Shown here: one piece after another, positions 11,020 to 20,984 of the stretch | How positions within the stretch are numbered: position 1 is the first letter of the stretch | Layout: each line of letters begins with the position of its first letter | From: Fonsecaea monophora | Taxonomy: Eukaryota > Ascomycota > Eurotiomycetes > Chaetothyriales > Herpotrichiellaceae | NCBI RefSeq assembly: GCF_001642475.1 | Contig: NW_019174055.1 | Location: forward strand, 1-64,000 | Length of the DNA stretch: 64,000 nucleotides | Direction: 5' to 3' | Notes under the pieces: generated by a model | What the model was told of the DNA's origin: nothing | Databases searched by the model: none | What the model saw: only the letters and a program-made list of their open reading frames with translations | Program-made: the position numbers and the translations under genes

Positions 11020-11435
11020 GGCTGGACTCTCGGATGTATCTGGTAGACAGGGACTTGCAACAACGTCCACAGGATGGTTCTTCTGAGGAATGACCAGACC
11101 GCGAGGCGTGAGGTCGAGAATGAAGAAGGGACTCGGTCAAGAAATACTCGGATATCTACTCAAAAGGCCGTCAGTATTTCGGAAGTTTGTGGTTCGATCA
11201 CAGTTCAATGACAACTTCTCCCCTCATCGCAGCCAAACTGCCGAGGCTGCCTGCGCACAATCGCCGCGGATGGCAAACTCGGCGTTTTTCCCTTTGGAGT
11301 GTTCAAACCGCATGCTGAATCTCCCCCCAAAACTGACTTTAAAAAGTGCCGGGGGCCGCGCGAGCAGCTGCCCAAGAGCCGCAAGATGCGGACGGTGGTG
11401 TGACAAAACAGGAGAAACAAAAAAAATCCAAAGCG
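11020..11435. promoter_or_regulatory. bidirectional promoter, acyl-CoA oxidase / acyl-CoA ligase
   Basis: The 416-bp region separates two divergent start codons of functionally linked peroxisomal genes. It contains one CCGAGG core (11241-11246) roughly in the middle. No gene is seen inside. Co-regulation is inferred. Confidence 0.6.
11241..11246 (+). promoter_or_regulatory. CCGAGG candidate fatty-acid regulator site
   Basis: Exact FarA/FarB-type core, 222 bp from the oxidase ATG and 190 bp from the ligase ATG, so one site could serve both genes. Confidence 0.45.
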
Positions 11436-13205
11436 ATGAAGCAGCAGCAGCAACAACCGCCGCCGCCGCCTTTCGATAGAACCGACTTCGTCCCAAGTCA
11501 CTCGGCCGACCACATTCTTCCCGCCGACCCCCTTTTCAACCGCCTGCTCACCCTTGCACATCGCCCCAATCCCAGGCCGGCGATACGCGATGTCAATGCA
11601 GGGATTGAAAGGACAGCCGCCCAGCTCCTGAGTGACGTCCTCGTCCTTCGCCGGGTACTGAAGGCTTCCTTGACACACGAAACCGTCCAAGACTTGCAGA
11701 ATGGGCGAGAAGTCTACGTCAGTCTAGTGGCACCCGGGGGTTATGAATTTGTGGTGGGTGTACTCGCCATCCTGGCCCTGGGTGCTGCCGCCTCGCCCTT
11801 CAGCACCGCTCAGCCCGTCAAGGAAGGTTGCTACTATGTCAACAAGGCGAGGTCGGTAGCTCTCGTCACGGCGACGCCAGCTCTACAGCTAGGTGAGGAG
11901 GTTGCACGCGAGATCCGCAACACGACAAATCCCGATTTTGCCTGTGTGCCCATCAGTGTGATTGAACAAGAGCCTCCTTTTCCACTGGACGATATCAAGA
12001 TCTCCTCCAACCGATACCTAGATCCCAATGCCCCGGGCGTGGTCATTTTTACCTCTGGCACCACCGGCCCACCAAAAGGAGGCGTGCTCCGTCGCGCTGC
12101 CATGGTGGATGGGTCGATGTGTTTTGCACAGCAGATAGGCCTACAGGAAACCGATGTTCTTCTCCATCTTCTTCCCGTTCACCACGCCACTGGAATTTGG
12201 GTGTCATTCTTCCCCTTCATCCAGACGGGTGCCTGCATTGAGTTCAAGTCTGGCAGTTTCGATCCAGAATGGACGTGGAATCGGTGGCGGCAAGGTGGGC
12301 TGACGCACTTCACGGGTGTACCGACGATATATATGAGAATGATGCGGTACTACCAGGAGCGCATTGCGAAACTCCCCCCGAATGAGGCAGCGGGTTACAA
12401 AGCCGCCGCCGCCGCGTTCAAAATGTGTTTGTGTGGCACCTCCGCCTTGCCCAAACCGATCAATGACTTCTGGACAAGTCTCCTCGGGAGGCGGATTGTA
12501 CAGCGGTACGGATCGACCGAGCTAGGGGTCGTCTTCAACATGCCCGCGGACCCCAGCGAGGACATCCCCGATGGCTCCGTGGGCGAACTGACCTATGGCG
12601 TGGACGTGAAGCTCTCCGAGGGAGACGAAGGCGAAATCCTCGTCAAGTCCTTCACCATGTTCTCCAAGTACCTGCACGATCCCGAAGCCACGGCAAACGC
12701 GCACGACGCCGACGGCTACTTCAAATCCGGCGACGTGGCCCGTCGAGAAGGAAAGTACTACTTCATCGTCGGCCGCGCCTCTGTCGACATCATCAAATCC
12801 GGTGGGTACAAGATCTCGGCGTTGGACATTGAGCGAGAATTGATGGCTTTGCCGTACATCGGCGAGGCCATGGTGGTAGGTGTGCCCGACATGGAATTCG
12901 GGCAGCGCGTCGGCGCAGTCATATCCCTGCGCAACGACGAGGTAGCCCAGGAATTTTACAGGCAGAACAATAGGGACCCCGACAGATTGAGTCTGGACGA
13001 CCTGCGTGCCGATGTGCGCGATCGTCTCGCCGGGTACAAGCTGCCGACCCTGCTGAGGATCATCAAGGGCGAGCTCCCCAAGAGCGGGACGGGGAAGGTG
13101 GTGAAGAAGACTCTCGGACCACAGTACTTCCCGGCCAACTACATTGAAGACAAGGACGTGCAGATCTGGTCGAGGAAAGCCACCGCAAGGGCGTCCAAGT
13201 TATGA
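11436..13205 (+). CDS. AMP-forming acyl-CoA ligase with PTS1 (ACSF3-like)
   Basis: 589 aa in one exon. It should activate a carboxylic acid through an acyl-adenylate to the CoA thioester. ANL-superfamily motifs are in order: P-loop FTSGTTGPPKGG (about residue 205), RYGSTELG (about 356), SGDVARREG, the hinge region VDIIKSGGYKIS, and catalytic lysine in LPKSGTGKVVKK (about 553). The overall pattern resembles ACSF3/malonyl-CoA synthetase and fungal peroxisomal CoA ligases. It ends in SKL, a canonical PTS1. The N-terminus has Gln and Pro runs. I chose ATG 11436 because upstream in-frame starts are only GTG. The gene lies beside an acyl-CoA oxidase and an enoyl-CoA isomerase. The substrate (medium-chain, branched, aromatic or dicarboxylic acid) cannot be read from sequence. 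Confidence 0.9.
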   Translation: MKQQQQQPPPPPFDRTDFVPSHSADHILPADPLFNRLLTLAHRPNPRPAIRDVNAGIERTAAQLLSDVLVLRRVLKASLTHETVQDLQNGREVYVSLVAPGGYEFVVGVLAILALGAAASPFSTAQPVKEGCYYVNKARSVALVTATPALQLGEEVAREIRNTTNPDFACVPISVIEQEPPFPLDDIKISSNRYLDPNAPGVVIFTSGTTGPPKGGVLRRAAMVDGSMCFAQQIGLQETDVLLHLLPVHHATGIWVSFFPFIQTGACIEFKSGSFDPEWTWNRWRQGGLTHFTGVPTIYMRMMRYYQERIAKLPPNEAAGYKAAAAAFKMCLCGTSALPKPINDFWTSLLGRRIVQRYGSTELGVVFNMPADPSEDIPDGSVGELTYGVDVKLSEGDEGEILVKSFTMFSKYLHDPEATANAHDADGYFKSGDVARREGKYYFIVGRASVDIIKSGGYKISALDIERELMALPYIGEAMVVGVPDMEFGQRVGAVISLRNDEVAQEFYRQNNRDPDRLSLDDLRADVRDRLAGYKLPTLLRIIKGELPKSGTGKVVKKTLGPQYFPANYIEDKDVQIWSRKATARASKL

Positions 13206-13512
13206 TTCATGCTATAAAGAGGAAATTAGATTTTGAAAACTGCTGCATTAGACTAGACGGAGAGAAATCTAGGTAGAGAAGAAAGAACTTTCCGAGACGA
13301 AAATACTCGGTCGGAGACAAGCTTGTTCTAGATGACACAGGCTTAACTTGTTTGATAGCCAACGTTGTCGTCACTAGGATCTCCATCCTCATCTTTATGC
13401 CTCCCATGCAGAGGGACCCCTGACAGAGCCGGAAATTGGCTGCCCTCGCGAGCGGACAGTTCTGTTAAGACAAGCCGGGAGAATCATCGGTCATCGCCTC
13501 CCAGTTCTTGAC
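13206..13512. other. convergent 3' spacer
   Basis: It lies between the stop of the ligase (+) and the stop of the mucin-like gene (-). Nothing recognisable is seen apart from the donor-like GTAAGT next to the mucin-like stop codon. Confidence 0.5.
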
Positions 13513-15258
13513 TTACCAATGGATCCTTCCCCAGCGCTGGCCAAAAGTCTGCGTTGTAGTGACTGTGGCAGTGATGGTCGTGGTCGTGGACGAAATGATG
13601 GTAGTGGTTGCAGTGTCGGTTTCCGTGGTGGTTGTGTAGCGCGTCCGGGTACCAGTCGATGTAGTGAAGGTTTTGGTCGTCCTCGTTATGGTGCGTGTCT
13701 CTGTGACGGTTCCTGTAACGGTGATGATGGGACCGGTAACACTTGCAGGGCCTCCAGAGATGGTGACTGTCACTGTCGTGGCTGAGGCTGGGCAGCTACT
13801 ACTCGTTGTAGTAGTAGCTGTTGCGGCGATGGAGCTTGTGCTAGGGTCAACAAACGAAGTCGTAGTCGCAGGGGACGCAGTAGAAGTCGAGTTGAGGGAT
13901 GACGTCCAAGTGGTGGGCCGGGTCCTCGCAGAAGTGTGAGACCAAGTTCTGGTAGTTGCGTTTGAAGAACCATCTGTGCTGCTAGCCCAAGTAGAGGTTC
14001 CGTCTGCCATAGTCGATGTTGTAGAAGAGCTAGTCCATGTATCATTGGAACCAAAGCTTGTGCTTGTCGTGGCTGTGGTGGCATGAGAACCCGTCGTGGA
14101 GGGATCGGCTGTAGTAAAGTTTCTGCTAGAGGAAGCAGACCATCTGGCATGGCTGCTGCCCCAGGTGTGGCTATAAGAGCCAGAAGGGCGGCGGCTGCGT
14201 GAGGACCAGGTCACAGAAGTTGTATCAGGACCGCCTGTGATTGTGCTCCCCGAGGTTGTAGTGATGGAGCTTGAGCTCGCGGAGGTGTCTGGAGTTTGGG
14301 TCGCAGTAGAGCCAGTTGAGGACGAGAGCGAAGTGGACGAAAATCTCGCAGATTCGGTCGTGACTGAACTAAGAGAGCTACTAAAAGTCGAAGTCAAAAT
14401 TGTGGTAGAACTCTCAGTTGTGGATGTAGTAGATTCAGCAACCCTGCCACAATTTGGATCGCGGTAGAGTAGGAGAGCGATAGTGTCGGAGTCATGGAGA
14501 GGGTTGTTGAGGTTCTTTAGCATTCTGCAGTTGTTGGTTGCAGATGTAATATTGAAAACCACACCCACGCAGTACCCGGCACCCTGGTTCTGGTTCGCGT
14601 TATCGCAGCGACGAGCGCACAACTCGGGGCTTTCTCTGGTGATCCAGTTCCCGCGGAAACTGGTTTCGGCGTATGTGCGCTCACAGACAAAGTCGTACCT
14701 CACACACGTATTGTCTGGGCTCACAAAGCTTAGCCCTGCATATGGGCATGTGCTTGGAGAAGGAGTAGATGTTGTGCTGGTAACGGAGCCTGAAACTGAC
14801 ATTGAGCTGGAGGTGGTGACAGTGGTTGCAGGCCTTCCCCCATCAGACGTAGTCCAGCGAGTGAACAGGGTAGAAGAAATGGTCGAGTCCCGAATGGTAG
14901 AAGTGGAGATGCTGGAGACCGTTGTTGAGGTTGCAGATTGTTCAATTGAGGACGTTGCAGAACTAGTTGTCATGCCATCAGTCGTGGTGAGGGTCGTGCT
15001 GATCACATCAATAGTTGAAGAGGTCGAAGCAGAAGAAGTCGAGCTGGAGTTCGAGCTGCTGCCAGAGCTGACACTGGCCGAGCTGGTCCAATCAAGCCAG
15101 ATACTTGCTCCAGGGTAAGGCTCAGCAGGCCACGAATGGGACGAGGCACCGGTGGTCGAAGCTCCATCGCTAGTGGAGGAATAATCCTGAGCAGAGGTAA
15201 CAGAAAAGATGGTGGTCATACCCAACCACAAGGCTGGAGAAATCAAGGAAGAATGCAT
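13513..15258 (-). CDS. secreted Ser/Thr-rich (mucin-like) protein with Cys-rich PAN-like module
   Basis: 581 aa from ATG 15258. The start MHSSLISPALWLGMTTIF is a good signal peptide, probably cut after TSA. A Ser/Thr-rich stretch leads into a Cys-rich block at about residues 170-275 (CPYAGLSF, CVRYDFVCERTY, ELCARRCDN, GYCVGVVFN, NCRMLKNL, DPNC). Its spacing resembles PAN/apple-like domains of fungal surface proteins. The remaining 300 residues are almost only Ser, Thr, Ala and Gly with few charges, expected to be densely O-glycosylated. No GPI-type hydrophobic tail is visible. The longer frame up to 15402 begins with a non-ATG codon. The stop lies inside a perfect donor-like GTAAGT, so a short extra exon is possible. 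A wall or matrix role is inferred. Confidence 0.8.
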   Translation of the reverse strand: MHSSLISPALWLGMTTIFSVTSAQDYSSTSDGASTTGASSHSWPAEPYPGASIWLDWTSSASVSSGSSSNSSSTSSASTSSTIDVISTTLTTTDGMTTSSATSSIEQSATSTTVSSISTSTIRDSTISSTLFTRWTTSDGGRPATTVTTSSSMSVSGSVTSTTSTPSPSTCPYAGLSFVSPDNTCVRYDFVCERTYAETSFRGNWITRESPELCARRCDNANQNQGAGYCVGVVFNITSATNNCRMLKNLNNPLHDSDTIALLLYRDPNCGRVAESTTSTTESSTTILTSTFSSSLSSVTTESARFSSTSLSSSTGSTATQTPDTSASSSSITTTSGSTITGGPDTTSVTWSSRSRRPSGSYSHTWGSSHARWSASSSRNFTTADPSTTGSHATTATTSTSFGSNDTWTSSSTTSTMADGTSTWASSTDGSSNATTRTWSHTSARTRPTTWTSSLNSTSTASPATTTSFVDPSTSSIAATATTTTSSSCPASATTVTVTISGGPASVTGPIITVTGTVTETRTITRTTKTFTTSTGTRTRYTTTTETDTATTTIISSTTTTITATVTTTQTFGQRWGRIHW

Positions 15259-16382
15259 GTTGAATAAAGACTTGTAAACCTGGACTGAAACGAGTGACAA
15301 TGTTAACGAGTGACTGAGAGGGAAGGAAAGAATGACTCTGCTTGATGGACAATTTAAAATCGAGGTCGAATAGCCAGAGCAAGTATATATACCTTCAGCC
15401 AACCTTGCAGCAACATTGCAAATACCACCTTCGAACTAATGACTCAGATTAATTTTGGTTCATGGAGCCAACCAGCAATGTCTCGCAAATCCTTGAATTG
15501 AATACTTTGGCCAGAATGGCGAAAAGGGTGGTTTTGCACAGGCGACAGCCTCGCGAGAGAGAGTATATGAGATTCCCATCTTGGCAAGACAATGTCCGAC
15601 GCAAGGGTGATGATCGTCCCAAGCAATACCAACAATAGCATTCTTGAGAGGCAAAAACAATGCATTCCAAGGGTGGATTGATGAGCAAAGGCATGTTTCA
15701 GCTGGAGACATTGGTCGAAAGCAGACCTTCAAGCTCGGAGCAATGCTCCGCTGATGCGTCAAGGGTGGCATTCCCTCTCCTCGTGGCACCATCGATAGAG
15801 CAAGGAACACGAGCTGGTAGACAGGAGATGACCTGAGCACTATGGCCCTACCTTGAGATATCACGAAAAGCAAGGACAAGGCAAATATCGTGATGAAACG
15901 AGAGAAAAGCAGATACCCTACTCCGCGGTAGGAGGAGTGAAAAGGGCATTTCTGGAACTGTCACAATCGCAGGCGCAGGACATGAACGTGCATCGTCGTC
16001 AAAGAGGTTTTCCACTTCTAACGATGCGAGCAAAAAAATGACCAACCAGCGGCCAGACAGGATGAAATGTCGAAAACAGGAAGCGCTGAAATACGTGCTC
16101 AACCTCAAGTGGTGGTTGAAAGATGAGGAGACGGAAAAACTGGGGTCGGAACGGAAATACTTTTATGACGTGGCTGTCTAGTCACTTCTCCAGCGGCGGG
16201 TTCGGTCCATTGTCCCAGTGTCACCCTATTTTGCTGCTGACCTGCTTTCAGCAATCAAGTCCTTTAGGCTTCTTGGGTGAATGGTAACAGCAAGTTCAAA
16301 ATGACCACGCTCTCTCAATCGTTATAGCCCATGCTCATTTGGTCCCCCCTCTTTCTCTCATGTCAAACGATCTCCCGCTAGT
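15259..16382. other. divergent intergenic region
   Basis: 1.1 kb between the mucin-like gene (-) and the LAMTOR1-like gene (+). Overlapping open frames on the minus strand (15444-15879) are in conflicting frames and carry no domain. I see no gene. Confidence 0.5.
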
Positions 16383-17006
16383 ATGGGAGTCTGCCTCTCC
16401 TGTCTAGGCGTCGGCCGTCACAGTCATCACGATGTATGTAGCCAACACACTTACACCCCGTCGCGTGCCACGAAGTGAACTATGTCGCGGTTCCCTTTTG
16501 GTTGCCATCTGCTAACAGACAATCACCGACAGCCCGACCGCACCCGACTTCTCTACGATGAATACCCAGCCGGCCACAGCTATGGGACGTGGGGCGCATC
16601 CAGCGTCCCCCCTCAAAACCTGATGAGCCCGGAAGAAGTCCAGCGCGAACAAGAAGCTCTCGACGGCATCGCCCGGTGGGCAAGCGACCAGATTGTCGAG
16701 ATCTTTCCACACCACCACCGCTCCCTGGTCATGTCTGCGCCGCAGCTCAACGGCCTCAGCCACGCCAGTGTCGGCGAACAGACCGCGACCAACCCCTCAT
16801 CCTCCCAACATCAAGACATCCTCCTGTCCCTCATCCCCGGGGACAAATCAAAGCGCTCGATACGGATATATCCAGCATCGCGACCGACCTCGAAGAGCGG
16901 CATGTCTCTCCGAAGTAAGAGTTCTGTCGGAACTGGGATGAGCAGTAATGGTGGAAAGTCTGGAGGAGACTCTGTCCTGGTTACGCTGGACGTCAACTTG
17001 CCGTAA
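16383..17006 (+). CDS. LAMTOR1/Ego1-like lipid-anchored protein
   Basis: Exons 16383-16433 and 16533-17006, 174 aa. Exon 1 encodes only 17 residues, beginning MGVCLSCLG. Gly2 fits N-myristoylation, and Cys4 and Cys7 fit palmitoylation, as in p18/LAMTOR1 and yeast Ego1/Meh1, which tether Rag GTPases and TORC1 to the lysosome/vacuole. The 99-nt intron runs GTATGT...GACAG with a CTAAC branch. Exon 2 continues with RTRLLYDEYP and the helix EEVQREQEALDGIARWASDQ, the usual family core. Without exon 1 the ORF would start with a poor sequence. The C-terminal 60 residues are uncertain. Another frame from about 16850 to 16918 also looks helical (KALDTDISSIATDLEE), so a missed intron or frame error is possible. 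The function is inferred from the lipid anchor and helix. Confidence 0.65.
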
Positions 17007-18072
17007 AGGCGATTGACAGCCATCAACTCACCCACTGAAGAATTGTGGCCTCATGCACATGCGTCATTTTACCCGAGCAGGTTGTCGGCCTTAGTCATCC
17101 ATCACATGAGAGCGTGGCGCAGGGGTAATACATGGCTGGACCGAGGGCATCCCTTCATAAGGACGACGACACATTCTTCAGATTCAGAGAGAGACTGGCC
17201 TGAGCTTTCCCACCCAAGGCAACAGCGGCTCATCAGAAGTCATGGAGTTACCAGCTAACGATATGTTCTCTGGTTTAACCTTGTGCTGGAAGATCTGAAG
17301 TACTGACGTGCGTCCTGCGAAAGGAGAGATGTCTGAAATATGTTTGAGTCGCTGAGAGGCTATGGTACGGGAGTGCGGATTATGGCATATTGATATTATT
17401 AGTTTGAGAGAACGCTGTCATGATGGCGAGATTTTGCTTGTCATGGAGAGGCGGTTCCAGTGTATATCTACAATTCATTCCATTGGAAGATGAGGCTTTG
17501 GACACATGGCTTTTCGGAGCATATATGAAAATGGGAATTAATGATCATGGAAAACGCCAATTGTTGTTTCCTATGCTGAAGGCCCGAAAAAGGAGAGCAA
17601 CTATCTGGAGGACTTGGGGGTATCTCTGAACTCGGATCATGCTGCTTCGCTATCTGCTTGTCAGAGACAGACGCGGCGGGGGTATCTCAATTGCTCAAGG
17701 GTGCACGAAACGCAATATTCTCCCACCATCCTTCCCGGCCCGTTAGCCCAACTGCGGTCATTTGTTTGCTGATTTAGGGAATGAATTGTTGAAGAACAAA
17801 GGGTATCGTCGAATTTGCAAGGTTCGTAGTGGCGTCAGAAAGGGGTATAATGGGTAATTAGACGCTCGGGGACAAAACTGAAGGACAGTGCTAAACTTGC
17901 GAAAATGGGCCGACTCGGTGAGGGTGCTTGGAGGCAGTAGCCGGGTGGACAACGAGGGCCTGAGGCTTGACAAGATATCGGTCGCGCGCATCTTAACAAG
18001 CGGCGGATGGTGTGAGAAAGTTGAGCTCTGAATCATCCGTCAAGCATCGTGTCCGTCTGCATTGGGCGCACC
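17007..18072. other. intergenic, nothing certain
   Basis: One kilobase with no supported gene. A 77-codon minus-strand frame beginning near 17997 has a mitochondrial-presequence-like N-terminus, but no domain or splice support. Confidence 0.5.
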
Positions 18073-18366
18073 CTACGTTGCAGCGGGAGTGTTGGCCGGA
18101 ACTGGATCGGCTGGCTTATCAGTAGCCGCTGGAGCATCAGCCGTACCGGTGGCTGTGTAGAGAGAGTCAGGACTGCTGGCTTTGAGACGACCGGGGATAT
18201 ACTCACGAGCAGGAGGAGCGGCCGCCTCGCTGGAAGAGGGCGCGGCGGCGGTGTCTGTAGTTGTCGGCTTCGCAGTGGCAGCAGCACCATTGGTATCTGT
18301 CTTGGTAGCAGCGGCGCTGCTCTCCTTATCCTTCTTGCGCCTGAAGAGAGCCTTGAGCTTGTCCAT
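18073..18366 (-). CDS. small Ala/Thr-rich hypothetical protein
   Basis: 97 aa if read through, or 79 aa if the 54-nt intron 18153-18206 (GTGAGT...ACACAG, with CTGAC branch) is removed. The intron is a multiple of three and contains no stop, so both readings keep the frame. The start MDKLKALFRRKKDKE is a basic amphipathic segment. The rest is low-complexity Ala/Thr/Pro, probably disordered. I recall small 'MDKLKxLF' proteins in other ascomycetes with unknown function. The splice signals are good enough that I favour splicing. There is no signal peptide or membrane segment. Confidence 0.6.
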   Translation of the reverse strand: MDKLKALFRRKKDKESSAAATKTDTNGAAATAKPTTTDTAAAPSSSEAAAPPAREYIPGRLKASSPDSLYTATGTADAPAATDKPADPVPANTPAAT

Positions 18367-20109
18367 TGCGTCGAGGGCTGTGATTAAGCGATTCGTATTA
18401 GAAAGGGATGTTGATCTTGATCTGGTATGGGAAAACTAATCCGAGCCACCGGAGGGACAGGGGTTTCGATGTAGGAAATTCAGAAGAGACACATACGAAT
18501 TCCAGGCATATGGGCTGACGAAGAGTTGGGTCTGGGGAGGGACGGGCTTAAGTAGGCGCAAAGCAGTTGGGTTCGTAGGTAGGCACGATGTTTCTGTCCG
18601 GTTCGATAGGAACGGGCGGGAGGGGAGGGGGTGATAGGGTCTTCCGAGGTGATAATAAGTCAAGCAGGACGAGTGAGGAGCGATGCAGTGAGTGGACAAC
18701 CCGACGTGACGCAAGAGCGATGGCTTGGAGAGTGAGATGGCTCAAGACGGTAAGATGGGGAGGGTGTTTGGCCTTGTCTCGTGATGGCGCACCCAGGGAC
18801 AAGATGAGGTGAGGGTGGAGGATTGGACGATCAAGTTCGCACTCTTCGAGTCAGGAGGTGCCAAACTTTAGCTTGGCTGGATAAGTGATCAAGTCTTGAT
18901 GTTTAGCAATAATTCAGGCATCTCCCGGAAGCGAAGTAGGTCGTTGGGATGGTGGTTAGTTTTCGGCTGTCATCGAGTGTCGTGCGCGGTCGCACGGATC
19001 AAGTCGCTACTGGGCAAATGAGAAGTTGTATAGCGCTTCGAAGCTTAGGCTGCGGCGGACTCGGGGAAAATCAACTGCGCCTCACAGGGCGCGCCAACTT
19101 GTGCACTTTTGATCTTCCGATCTGCGCATTGCTTGCCCTCGGTTTCAACGGTCACCACAGTCCTTCCTTTTTCAAACAAGATAAGCTGATTCGGAGTGTT
19201 TCAAGTCTTTTCTTTGGCCGATGCCGTAGCCATACGTTCCGTCTTCCCAAGGTTCTGCAGGCCGGCTTGCTTCAGGACAAATCGAATAGACACACCAAGC
19301 TCTTGATCCCAGTGCACTTGGCTAGCTTAAACCGCCATCAAGTATGTTTGGATCCGCTCGAGGACTTACCTGCTATTGTCTCACGCTGGCCAACTTCCGG
19401 GATCACCACCGGAAACCTGCTTGTACGACGTTTGCCAGAGCTTCAGTCATTATGAAAGTGAGATTGGAAACCCCGTGAGAAGAGAAAGATGAGAATGAGA
19501 GCCTGGGTTGAACTGCTATTTGTCCGCTGAAGATGGGCGACGCTGGGGACAAGAAGCGCGGCGGGAAGCCGGGCTGCTGACAATTCCCACAGCATCAACC
19601 ACCGCAGACACTGACTGGCACCCTAGAAACTGGCCATCCAAGTCACAGTCTGCGCAGCCTGATCGATTTTCTACCACCTACCTACCCACGCTGATCTCCT
19701 CGTTCACTATCCCTGATGGATAACTGTCAAACTACACGGCCTCACGTCACACCGGGAGAATCGAATATGACCCCTGGAAGAGCAATATCCAGAGTTCACT
19801 GGTAACTCCAACACCACCATCACGCTCGAGCCGTTTCTCCCAAATAACCCCACTGAAGTGCGGCTGTTCCGCCGTTGGAGAAACTAAATGACAGCCAATA
19901 TTCCTCCCCGCACACGGTCAAGCTCGGGTACCGTCGTCTGCGGACTGCGGTGGTGGCGGGGTACTTGTGTTCGGAGTATTGATCAATGGAAGAGTCTTCA
20001 TATTCGCAATCTGCTTGAGTGGGAGACACTTTGATTCTTAAGAAACCAACCGCTCTTCTTTACAAGACCCAAATCTATCGGTAAGGAGAATCCCAATTTC
20101 CTAGACATC
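18367..20109. other. divergent intergenic region
   Basis: 1.7 kb between the small protein (-) and the CMD-like gene (+). Open frames such as the 168-codon one at 18949-19455 have no domain and an implausible composition. Nothing regulatory is recognised. Confidence 0.5.
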
Positions 20110-20733
20110 ATGCGTCTCGACTATGTACCCAACCCTCCAACAAACCTCTCCCCAGAGGACCAAGAGGTGCTGGAGCGGGTCAAAGCACGCCGGGGTGCCA
20201 TGGGCCTCATTTCGCTGGATTTGACTCTTTTGCATGCTCCCAAGATCGCAGATGGTTTGTTGTCACCGGCCTCTTGATCAGAGTGTTCTACGCTGACCAG
20301 TTTAACAGGGTGGAACGCCCTCCTCGGCGCGGTGCGGACAAAGAACTCCTTGCCAGACGACATCCGCGAGATCGCCATCTGCCGTCCTGCCTTGATCAAC
20401 CGTGCCTGGTTCGAATGGAATGCTCATGCCCCAATCCTCTTGAAATCCCCTGGCTTTTCGGAAGAGAAATTGTCGGTGGTGAAACAGCTGCACCCGACCT
20501 CCAAGGGAGCGCTCGATGACCGTCAATGGGCCGTCTTGAGATATGCAGACGCCATGACTCGAGAGGTTACTGTCCCCCAGAGCCTGTTTGACGAAGTGAA
20601 GGCCGCAGGTTTCAGTAACCAGGAGATAGTTGAGATTACGGCTACGGTTGCGAGTTACAACATGGTCAGCCGGTTTTTGGTGGCACTGGATATTGGCGAG
20701 GCCAACGACAAGGCTCCAGAAGGGCTCAAATAG
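20110..20733 (+). CDS. carboxymuconolactone decarboxylase-like (AhpD-fold) protein
   Basis: Exons 20110-20254 and 20309-20733, 189 aa. The 54-nt intron (GTTTGT...AACAG, branch CTGAC) joins Gly codons in phase 1. The core reads GWNALLGAVRTKN, then REIAICRPALINRAWFEW and NAHAP, the fungal CMD signature, followed by a C-terminal helical repeat with FSNQEIVEI. Eukaryotic members are soluble, and most have no proven substrate; bacterial relatives act in the beta-ketoadipate pathway or as alkylhydroperoxidases. The CxxC of peroxidase-type AhpD is not present, so a peroxidase role is less likely. It converges with the 2-oxoglutarate dioxygenase gene. Confidence 0.85.
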
Positions 20734-20960
20734 GGGACAGGACAAAGTTGGCTGGAATCCTGGCGACAAGGACGGGACTGAGAAGTTCTCTCTTTACCCC
20801 GAGTCCATGTGCCATGCTTATTAAAAAGTATCTTAAGACAAGTCTTCAATGTTATACTTGCTTTGTCGAGAGAAGTTATTTTTCCCGATAACCCACCTCC
20901 CTTTTCAGTTCTTTGTGGGCTGTGGATCCATCATCCTTACTTAGCGGCGCACCCGACGTG

Positions 20961-20982
20961 TCATCTCATCTCATCTCATCTC
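20961..20982 (+). repeat. TCATC pentamer repeat
   Basis: Four consecutive TCATC units directly next to the stop codon of the dioxygenase gene, in the short convergent spacer (20734-20984). Confidence 0.8.
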
Positions 20983-20984
20983 GC

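Noticed and set aside
17767..17997. 77-codon minus frame with a mitochondrial-like N-terminus
   Set aside because: Low-complexity continuation, no domain and no partner exons found.
18949..19455. 168-codon + frame in the divergent intergenic region
   Set aside because: Composition is unlike neighbouring genes, no motif, and it sits where promoters of both flanking genes are expected.
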